Assembly (NCBI GenBank): GCA_039819665.1
Contig: JBCBRM010000052.1
Location: 1-64,000, forward strand
From: JAWPMV01 sp039819665
GTDB taxonomy: Bacteria; Bacteroidota; Bacteroidia; J057
Reading direction: 5' to 3'
DNA length: 64,000 bases
Both the position numbers and the translations under genes were made by a program. Shown here one piece after another: positions 58,221-64,000 of the stretch; within the stretch, counting starts at the first letter, position 1, and every line of letters starts with the position of its first letter. Under the pieces are notes generated by a model. It worked only from the letters and a program-made list of their open reading frames with translations. It was not told the origin of the DNA and did not search any database.

Positions 58221-58252
58221 TTTCCAATATTTTGTCAATATGCCTATTTTTG
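58221..58252 (+). promoter_or_regulatory. ahcY promoter
   Basis: TATTTTTG (58245-58252), followed by C, is an exact Bacteroidota -7 box; TTTC (58221) stands at a 20-21-base spacing as a weak -33 box. Transcription would begin near 58259, 25 bases before the ATG. Confidence 0.55.
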
Positions 58253-58283
58253 CAGGCAATATATATTTAACCAAAAATAATTC

Positions 58284-59600
58284 ATGTCAGAAGTAACAAC
58301 TCAATACCTTCCTTACAAAGTAAAGGACATCTCTCTTGCTGCATGGGGAAGAAAAGAGATAGAACTTGCCGAGGCGGAAATGCCTGGTCTTATGTCTCTC
58401 CGCGCAGAGTACGGAACTGAAAAACCTTTGAAAGGTGCCCGTATTGCTGGATGTTTGCATATGACTATTCAAACGGCAGTATTGATCGAAACTCTCGTTG
58501 AATTGGGAGCTGAAGTAACATGGTCTTCCTGTAATATTTTCTCTACTCAGGATCATGCTGCTGCTGCTATTGCTGAGGCTGGTATTCCCGTTTATGCATG
58601 GAAGGGAATGAATGAAGAAGAATTTGACTGGTGTATCGAACAGACCCTTTTCTTCGGTGAAGATCGCCAACCGCTGAACATGATCCTCGATGATGGAGGA
58701 GACCTTACAAATATGGTATTGGATAAATACCCTGAGTTAGTAGAAGCCATTGGAGGGCTTAGTGAAGAAACGACTACTGGAGTTCACCGCTTGTACGAGC
58801 GTGTAAAAAATGGAACCCTTCCAATGCCCGCAATCAATGTAAATGACTCTGTAACTAAGTCTAAATTTGACAACAAGTACGGATGTAAAGAATCCTTGGT
58901 TGATGCCATTCGTCGCGCGACTGATGTGATGATTGCTGGTAAAGTAGCAGTAGTAGCCGGATACGGAGACGTAGGTAAAGGCTCTGTTGCTTCGTTGAGA
59001 GGTGCTGGGGCGAGAGTGATCGTAACAGAGATTGATCCGATCTGTGCCCTTCAGGCAGCTATGGATGGATTCGAAGTGAAGAAAATGGCTGATGCGGTGA
59101 AAGAAGCTGATATCGTTGTAACAGCTACTGGTAACAAAGACATCATCCAGGGTGAGCACTTCAAAAACATGAAAGATAAAGCCATCGTTTGTAACATTGG
59201 CCACTTCGATAATGAGATCGACATTGCCTGGTTGAACAAAAACTATGGAGATACCAAAGTTGTGATCAAACCACAGGTTGATCTTTACACGATCGACGGA
59301 AAAGACGTAATCATTTTGGCGGAAGGTCGTTTGGTGAATCTCGGTTGTGCTACCGGACACCCATCTTTCGTAATGTCAAACTCTTTCACCAACCAGGTAC
59401 TGGCTCAAATCGAGTTGTATACCAATGGTGATAATTACCAAAATGAAGTGTACACCCTGCCTAAGCATCTGGACGAAAAAGTTGCTCGTTTGCACCTCGC
59501 TAAAATTGGCGTTGAGCTCGAAGAACTTCGTCAGGATCAGGCTGAGTACATCGGCGTAACGGTAGAAGGGCCTTATAAGCCTGAGCACTATCGCTACTAA
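58284..59600 (+). CDS. ahcY: S-adenosylhomocysteine hydrolase
   Basis: Splits S-adenosylhomocysteine into adenosine and homocysteine, removing the product that inhibits methyltransferases. At 438 residues it matches the family. Marks: SLRAEYGTEKPLKGARIAGCLHMTIQTAVLIETL-type opening (about 28-62), SSCNIFSTQDHAAAAIA, NVNDSVTKSKFDN (catalytic Lys and Asp), the NAD-binding GYGDVGKGSVASLRGAGARV, and the terminal KPEHYRY. Cytoplasmic. It has its own promoter and terminator; the next gene downstream encodes a SAM-dependent methyltransferase. Confidence 0.97.
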   Translation: MSEVTTQYLPYKVKDISLAAWGRKEIELAEAEMPGLMSLRAEYGTEKPLKGARIAGCLHMTIQTAVLIETLVELGAEVTWSSCNIFSTQDHAAAAIAEAGIPVYAWKGMNEEEFDWCIEQTLFFGEDRQPLNMILDDGGDLTNMVLDKYPELVEAIGGLSEETTTGVHRLYERVKNGTLPMPAINVNDSVTKSKFDNKYGCKESLVDAIRRATDVMIAGKVAVVAGYGDVGKGSVASLRGAGARVIVTEIDPICALQAAMDGFEVKKMADAVKEADIVVTATGNKDIIQGEHFKNMKDKAIVCNIGHFDNEIDIAWLNKNYGDTKVVIKPQVDLYTIDGKDVIILAEGRLVNLGCATGHPSFVMSNSFTNQVLAQIELYTNGDNYQNEVYTLPKHLDEKVARLHLAKIGVELEELRQDQAEYIGVTVEGPYKPEHYRY

Positions 59601-59633
59601 GATCTCGGATATTATTATCAAACGCATAAATAC

Positions 59634-59661
59634 AAAGCCTGTCCTTAGGGATAGGCTTTTT
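59634..59661 (+). terminator. ahcY terminator
   Basis: AAAGCCTGTCC and GGGATAGGCTTTTT form a hairpin with a short loop and one mismatch, followed by a T-run. Confidence 0.85.
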
Positions 59662-59725
59662 CTTTTTCCCATTTTTCTTTGAGTTACATTTTCCTCAACT
59701 TCCCGCCCATTCATCGCCTGTAGCT

Positions 59726-60499
59726 ATGTCCTATCAAATCAGTGAACAAAACCTAGAAAGGCAGCAACTCCTTGCTGTAGCCCTCAACGGCATTTCAAAA
59801 AAATACCTAAAGAGATTTCCTCAAGAAGATATTCATAAGGTCCTCGACCTCGCCTGTGGATTAGGGGAAACCAGCCGTATGCACAAAAGCTTGTTTCCAA
59901 AAGCTGAAATTATCGGAGTGGATATGGATGAAAAACTCATAAACTATGCGAATGAGTTAGGAAATGAGGGTATCAAATTCCAACAAGCAGATGCTACAGC
60001 CCTCCCCTTTCCAGATGATCACTTTGATTTAGTCTTTACACGTTTCCTTTTGATGCATGTGCCGGATCCTCTAGCCGTTTTAAAAGAAATGAAGCGGGTG
60101 TGTAAAACAGGAGGGATCATCCTTGCTCAGGAACCCGATATGGCAAGCAGCGGAGGTTTATACCCGACTCACTGGGCCTATGACCAATTGGTAGTGGCTT
60201 ATCATGCCCTTTACGAAGAGCCTCAAATGGGACGAAAGTTGCCACACCTTTTTCAGGCATGTGAATTACCTGTTCCGAAGGTCCGTTGCGACACCTTTCT
60301 CATGCACAGGCATCAAGAAGGTGTTTCCAAAAAGCTGACCAGGATGACTGCGGAAGGGATTTTGGATAATATGGTCGAAAAAGGGATTATTTCCCCGGAT
60401 AAAACGGAAGCCTTTATTGCGGGCTTGAAAGAAATCGAAGAAGATCCTCAATACAGTTTCATCACCGATCCTGTGGTAACGATCTGGACGAAATTGTAA
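59726..60499 (+). CDS. Class I SAM-dependent methyltransferase
   Basis: A 257-residue methyltransferase: motif I VLDLACGLGETSRM (about 40), acidic motif II VDMDEKL, ADATALPFPDDHFDLV (motif III/IV) and LLMHVPDPLAVLKEMKRVCKTGGIILAQEP. The core resembles the Methyltransf_11/25 group acting on small molecules. The C-terminal half (about 150-257) is alpha-helical and specific to this protein. It follows ahcY, the enzyme that clears its by-product, but a terminator lies between, so this is proximity rather than a proven operon. Substrate unknown. Confidence 0.88.
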   Translation: MSYQISEQNLERQQLLAVALNGISKKYLKRFPQEDIHKVLDLACGLGETSRMHKSLFPKAEIIGVDMDEKLINYANELGNEGIKFQQADATALPFPDDHFDLVFTRFLLMHVPDPLAVLKEMKRVCKTGGIILAQEPDMASSGGLYPTHWAYDQLVVAYHALYEEPQMGRKLPHLFQACELPVPKVRCDTFLMHRHQEGVSKKLTRMTAEGILDNMVEKGIISPDKTEAFIAGLKEIEEDPQYSFITDPVVTIWTKL

Positions 60500-60556
60500 G
60501 GAGAATGGACAGCCCACGAGCTACCCATTCTGCAAAATCCCATTCTAACAATTTCT

Positions 60557-61297
60557 TTATTGATCTCCCCAAAGTCGGTACTCGCCTTCTTCCAGGATCG
60601 GCAATCCAATGGCCTTTCTCGCTTTATTACTCTTATTCACATCTTCAATGATAGGAGGAAGCACCTTATTGGTCTTCATATCAAATTGTTGGTTGGTGCC
60701 GTAGAGTTGAGGCTCGCGTAGAATCTTGGCTTTGATGTTGTCGTAGAATTTGGCGAAAGTTTCCGGCGGCATTCTTTCGGCATTAACCTCTTCTCTAAAA
60801 ATCACAGAGTATTCCTCCAGGTACTCAGCAGGATCCCAGTCTTTGGGGGGATGCATGAGCAGAAGCAATTGGACATAGGTGTTTTTTCCTAAAAGGGCTT
60901 TCGGCAAATATCCATAGGTATCAAAAATTCCTCTCAGGGTCAGGTGATTTTTAATATCGATTTGATGTTGGAGGGTCCAAAGAGAATCTTTGAGAGCTGG
61001 TTCCATAGAAAGATTCAGGGATTTGGTGTATTTCATATAAGCCTCAATCCCATCTTTATCATAAACAGCCTGCATTTTCTCAATAATAGCATCATCCATA
61101 GTCTCATTAGCGATATAGTTTCGGTATTGCTGGTCGGTTTCAGACATCTCCTGAATGACTTCATGCAGATATGTAATTTCATCTTCACTCACTTCTTTTT
61201 TCAATTGAAAGTCCTGACCGATTAGCGAACCTAGAATAAAAAACTGGCCAATGAGATACGTAATCAGGCTATGGTAGAGGTAATCAAAAGTCTTCAT
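60557..61297 (-). CDS. Membrane-anchored or secreted protein of unknown function
   Basis: From the ATG at 61297 (246 residues) the product starts with a hydrophobic signal or anchor (HSLITYLIGQFFILGSLIGQ). The rest is alpha-helical and charged: EITYLHEVIQEMSETDQQY, MQAVYDKDGIEAYMKYTKS, LKDSLWTLQHQI, HPPKDWDPAEYLEEYS, FYDNIKAKILREPQLYG. I do not recognise a family. A longer frame from 61357 is possible but overlaps the regulatory region of the divergent kinase gene. It sits convergent with the methyltransferase gene. Confidence 0.6.
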   Translation of the reverse strand: MKTFDYLYHSLITYLIGQFFILGSLIGQDFQLKKEVSEDEITYLHEVIQEMSETDQQYRNYIANETMDDAIIEKMQAVYDKDGIEAYMKYTKSLNLSMEPALKDSLWTLQHQIDIKNHLTLRGIFDTYGYLPKALLGKNTYVQLLLLMHPPKDWDPAEYLEEYSVIFREEVNAERMPPETFAKFYDNIKAKILREPQLYGTNQQFDMKTNKVLPPIIEDVNKSNKARKAIGLPILEEGEYRLWGDQ

Positions 61298-61402
61298 AAT
61301 TTTTCGCGTTAAAGATTGATTATTTGTTTTGATCACAAGTAGCAGCCTTATTTTCATCTATTTAACCCTCCAAAAACGAATAAGCCCTAAGCAAAAACGA
61401 AA

Positions 61403-61421
61403 AAACTTAAGGAAAACTTAA
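61403..61421. promoter_or_regulatory. Direct repeat upstream of the kinase/regulator operon
   Basis: AAACTTAA occurs at 61403-61410 and 61414-61421, exactly 11 bases apart, one helical turn. OmpR-family regulators bind such repeats as head-to-tail dimers. The pair starts 59 bases before the kinase start; a possible -7 box (TATCTTGG, 61450) lies between. Autoregulation by the encoded regulator is an inference. Confidence 0.45.
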
Positions 61422-61461
61422 TAAGCCTAATCCATCTCCAAATCCGCCTTATCTTGGAGTT

Positions 61462-62823
61462 GTGAAAAATTCAACAAATGCATCTTCGAGCTTTTATCAA
61501 AGGCTAAGCTTTTTGGCTTTTCTGCTGATGATTCTCCTGATTCTCATCCAGATTAGTTGGCTGAGTAAAGCTGTGAATCTTCAACGCGAGCAGACCCATG
61601 CCACCTTGCAAAAGCTGATCCCGGATATTGCACTCGATATAAATCGGATAGACCATTCTCTTTTCCACGATACTCTCCTTGATTTAACAGGATTGGATTT
61701 ATTGGAAGTAGAGTATCGAATCGATGACATATTGGAAGAGAATGGTATTGATCAGGAAATTCATTTTGCCTTTTATCAGGAAAGCAGTGATGCCTTATTT
61801 ATAGGGAATACACCTGCTTATCAAAAAGAATTGGTGGATTCTGATATCCGTGCTTGCATGTCCTGCATTGTCTCCTTTTCAGTAGTGAAAGATACCAGTG
61901 GTTTAGGAAGTCTCGAAGAAGAAGAGTATCGGGAGCAGCTATTCGAACGATCCGAATTCCAATACTACAGCCCAGTCAACAGCTTAAAATCAGCGGAGGA
62001 TGATGTGCTCTGGCTTTCCTTATATGCGCCCAATGAGTTTTCCGCTGCCATAAAATCCCTGATTTACATCTTTCTTCTCAGCCTTCTGCTCCTGCTTTTT
62101 CTACTAGGCCTCTTCTTTTATGTACTTCGCTCCCTTTCTCGCCATAAAAAACTGAGTCAGGTGAAGAATGACTTTTTCAATAATGTTTCACATGAATTCA
62201 AAACCCCTCTGAGTTCGATTCGTTTGGCTTCGAAAGTCTTGCAGCAAAGTAAAGATTTGGAAAAGAATAAAACCTATCACCAGCTGATCGAAAAGGAAAG
62301 TCTACTTCTCGAACAACAAATCGACAAACTCCTGGAATTCTCCTTGCTCGACAATAAGGAATTGGAATTTGAATACCAGGAGCTTGATCTAAACAGACTT
62401 ATTGAGGAAATCCCTGATCGACTCAAAGTTCTGATCGAGGAAAAGAAAGCCGAGCTCAACTTAGATTTGGATGAACGGACGACTAGGGTGAAAGGGGACG
62501 CTACTCATCTATCCAATAGCTTCTGTAATTTGGTGGAAAATAGCCTAAAGTATTCACAGGAGGGAGTAGCAGTTGAAATCGCTACTCAGCTGGTAGGTAA
62601 GGAGGTCATTGTACGAGTGAAAGATAATGGTCCAGGTATAAAAGTTGAATACCAGGATCAGATCTTTGATCGCTTTTTCCGTGCCCAAAATAATAATCAA
62701 TATAAAGGACAAGGCTTTGGAATAGGCCTGAGTTATGTAAAAAGTATTATCGAAGCCCACAAAGGAAGCATACGCTTAAATAAGGCTTATAAAGATGGCT
62801 GCGAATTTATCATCAAACTATGA
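61462..62823 (+). CDS. Sensor histidine kinase
   Basis: A 453-residue inner-membrane kinase starting with GTG at 61462. Two membrane helices (about 14-34 and 196-220) enclose a periplasmic sensor domain of about 160 residues with a CMSC motif at about 133-136 (two Cys three residues apart, in IRACMSCIVSF). The kinase core has His in NNVSHEFKTPLSSIRL (about 245), an N-box NSFCNLVENSLKYS, G1 VKDNGPGI and G2 GQGFGIGLSYVKSI. The downstream OmpR-type regulator gene overlaps its stop by 4 bases (ATGA), a cognate pair. The signal is unknown. Confidence 0.93.
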   Translation: MKNSTNASSSFYQRLSFLAFLLMILLILIQISWLSKAVNLQREQTHATLQKLIPDIALDINRIDHSLFHDTLLDLTGLDLLEVEYRIDDILEENGIDQEIHFAFYQESSDALFIGNTPAYQKELVDSDIRACMSCIVSFSVVKDTSGLGSLEEEEYREQLFERSEFQYYSPVNSLKSAEDDVLWLSLYAPNEFSAAIKSLIYIFLLSLLLLLFLLGLFFYVLRSLSRHKKLSQVKNDFFNNVSHEFKTPLSSIRLASKVLQQSKDLEKNKTYHQLIEKESLLLEQQIDKLLEFSLLDNKELEFEYQELDLNRLIEEIPDRLKVLIEEKKAELNLDLDERTTRVKGDATHLSNSFCNLVENSLKYSQEGVAVEIATQLVGKEVIVRVKDNGPGIKVEYQDQIFDRFFRAQNNNQYKGQGFGIGLSYVKSIIEAHKGSIRLNKAYKDGCEFIIKL

Positions 62824-63503
62824 GCATAAATAGAATCCTTTTGACGGAAGATGACCAAAGCTTCGGATACATATTATCCGAGTATTTAACGATGCACGAC
62901 TTTGAGGTGGAATGGGTAAAGTCGGGAGAAGAAGCCCTGGAAAAGTTGGAGCGAAACAGCTATCAGCTTGTCATTCTGGATGTCATGCTTCCGGGAATCG
63001 ATGGCTTTGAGATAGCCAGCCATATCAAAAAACAACACAAAGATATTCCCTTCATTTTCCTCAGCGCAAAATCTCTCCGCATCGATCAGTTAAAAGGATT
63101 TAAACTGGGTGCTTATGATTATATCACCAAGCCCGTTGATGAAGAATTGCTCGTAGCCAAAATCCGAGCCCTGATCGGCCAAACTTCCAAAACAGATACA
63201 CCCTCCACCTATGAATTGGGGAGCTTTCACTTTCACCCTGATCTCTTTCAGTTGAAACGAGAAGATCATGTCCAGAAACTTACCCAAAGAGAAAATGAGC
63301 TCTTACTGATGTTTTGCGAGCATGAAGGGAAGCTCTTGGAACGAAAAAAGGCTTTGCAGGAAATTTGGGGAGAGACGGATGAGTTTAGCCGAAAGAGTAT
63401 GGATGTATACGTTTCGCATCTGAGGAAATACCTATCGGCGGATGATTCTATCAAGATCGAGAATGTACATGGAAAGGGCTTTATTTTTTCGGTGAGAAGA
63501 TAA
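62820..63503 (+). CDS. OmpR-family response regulator
   Basis: A 227-residue regulator: receiver with acidic pair EDD at 9-11, Asp in LVILDVMLPGIDG (about 54), Thr/Ser in FLSAKS and Lys in ITKPVDEE; then a winged-helix DNA-binding domain (about 130-227, KLTQRENELLLMFCEHEGKLLERKKALQEIWG, SMDVYVSHLRKYL, IENVHGKGFIF). Translation is coupled to the kinase gene by the ATGA overlap. A direct repeat upstream of the operon may be its own binding site. Confidence 0.95.
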   Translation: MSINRILLTEDDQSFGYILSEYLTMHDFEVEWVKSGEEALEKLERNSYQLVILDVMLPGIDGFEIASHIKKQHKDIPFIFLSAKSLRIDQLKGFKLGAYDYITKPVDEELLVAKIRALIGQTSKTDTPSTYELGSFHFHPDLFQLKREDHVQKLTQRENELLLMFCEHEGKLLERKKALQEIWGETDEFSRKSMDVYVSHLRKYLSADDSIKIENVHGKGFIFSVRR

Positions 63504-63591
63504 GTCAAAAAATCTGCCCATGCGATCTCAAATGTTGAGTGCAGCAATCCTCTTAGTCCAGAAATGCTATCTGAATCAAGGGGTTTGATTC

Positions 63592-63616
63592 GTCATTTTC
63601 AAGAACTCAAAATGAC
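63592..63616. repeat. GTCATTTT inverted repeat
   Basis: GTCATTTT (63592-63599) pairs with AAAATGAC (63609-63616), followed by ACTTCGAGTGAG, a degenerate relative of the TGTCATTCTGAG repeat. It lies between the convergent regulator and DinB-like genes. Confidence 0.5.
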
Positions 63617-63689
63617 ACTTCGAGTGAGTGAGCTTCCTAACATCCCAGTACAAGAGCCTAAGTTAAATTGACACTTGTCCTTGAACTTC

Positions 63690-64000
63690 TTAATAATTCT
63701 TTTTCAAATTCTTCAAATGATGCTGCGTATGATATACGGACCAAAGCATAAGTTCACGAACCAACATTCGCCCTAGTAAAGGATGTGGCAAGAGGTAACG
63801 ATCCAAATCTTTATCGTTCCATTTCGACAGCTTTTTCAAAAATGCATCTGAAGATTTTTTATAAGACTGCATCAAATCACCCTTGGAGGCGACCAGGTTT
63901 GTAAGTTCAGAACTCGGGTTTGTAAAATCTGGAGGAAGAGCAGCGAGCTTTTCTTTATACTTCCCTACAATCGTATCATAGGTCCTTGCCGGTCTATTGG
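63690..64000 (-). CDS. DinB-like (DUF1569-type) protein, partial
   Basis: The frame is open from the right window edge to the stop at 63690 (103 codons seen); its start is outside the window. The visible part reads RPARTYDTIVGKYKEKLAALPPDF, then HPLLGRMLVRELMLWSVYHTQHHLKNLK. The HxxHH-type end (YHTQHH) with the preceding helical pattern is that of the DinB/DUF1569 four-helix family, whose members bind a divalent metal through three His. An internal Met at 63875 is not the start, as the similarity continues upstream. Confidence 0.75.
   Translation of the reverse strand, partial: NRPARTYDTIVGKYKEKLAALPPDFTNPSSELTNLVASKGDLMQSYKKSSDAFLKKLSKWNDKDLDRYLLPHPLLGRMLVRELMLWSVYHTQHHLKNLKKNY

Noticed and set aside
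58139..58283. A SAH or SAM riboswitch before ahcY
   Set aside because: The predicted leader from the -7 box to the ATG is only about 25 bases, too short, and no fitting stem pattern is visible.
58737..59360. Minus-strand open frame of 207 codons
   Set aside because: Shadow of ahcY.

Overview
The window is a chromosomal segment of a Bacteroidota bacterium. The evidence is several secreted proteins with C-terminal type IX secretion (T9SS) sorting domains, a hybrid two-component sensor of the Bacteroidota type, LytTR regulators, a TonB-dependent receptor with an N-terminal carboxypeptidase-like domain, and promoters of the TTTG-N19-21-TAnnTTTG class. Shine-Dalgarno signals are weak, and GC content looks moderate (about 40-45 percent by eye). 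The gene mix would fit a free-living Saprospiria- or Cytophagia-like lineage, but only the phylum is well supported. I saw no rRNA, tRNA, CRISPR array, prophage or intact insertion sequence.

Layout. 1-2.2 kb: minus-strand lipoprotein (cut by the edge), DoxX, GIN-domain and CDGSH genes. 2.3-9 kb: dapF, two LytTR regulators, an unknown secreted protein, an S41 peptidase lipoprotein and oligopeptidase B. 9-15 kb, minus strand: a crotonase, a RAYT-like HUH protein coupled to comEC, yaaA, a nuclease-like lipoprotein and an SDR. 15-25.6 kb: secreted and cell-wall proteins, leuS, and two tandem paralogous membrane proteins. 25.7-34.3 kb: a T9SS subtilisin, an M1 peptidase, a flavin disulfide reductase and small envelope proteins. 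34.4-37.8 kb: gltX, a coiled-coil membrane protein and enoyl-CoA hydratase.

38-46 kb is the most distinctive accessory block. It holds a hybrid sensor with a sugar-type periplasmic binding domain and an AraC output, a TonB-dependent receptor, and a lipoprotein PQQ dehydrogenase with an internal cytochrome c domain. I read it as a self-regulated module that senses a small periplasmic ligand, takes something up through the outer membrane (substrate or the PQQ cofactor) and oxidises a sugar or polyol in the periplasm.

46-64 kb: SH3 lipoprotein, the conserved tesA/ybbA/ybbP neighbourhood, a conserved protein of unknown function, a tiny FGE-tail protein, a T9SS protein with a glycosidase-associated accessory domain, a membrane pyrophosphatase, an lpxD-like acyltransferase, ahcY with a methyltransferase, and a histidine kinase/OmpR pair.

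Two repeat families lie between genes. One is a family of large imperfect palindromes, GTGTT-rich on one arm and AACAC-rich on the other, with five copies. Two copies bracket the segment that carries the RAYT-like gene, whose expected catalytic tyrosine is an arginine. The other is the TGTCAT(T/C)C(T/C)GAG-type intergenic repeat common in this phylum. The possible link between the palindromes, the RAYT-like protein and comEC is the lead I would follow first. All assignments come from reading the sequence; no database search was run.
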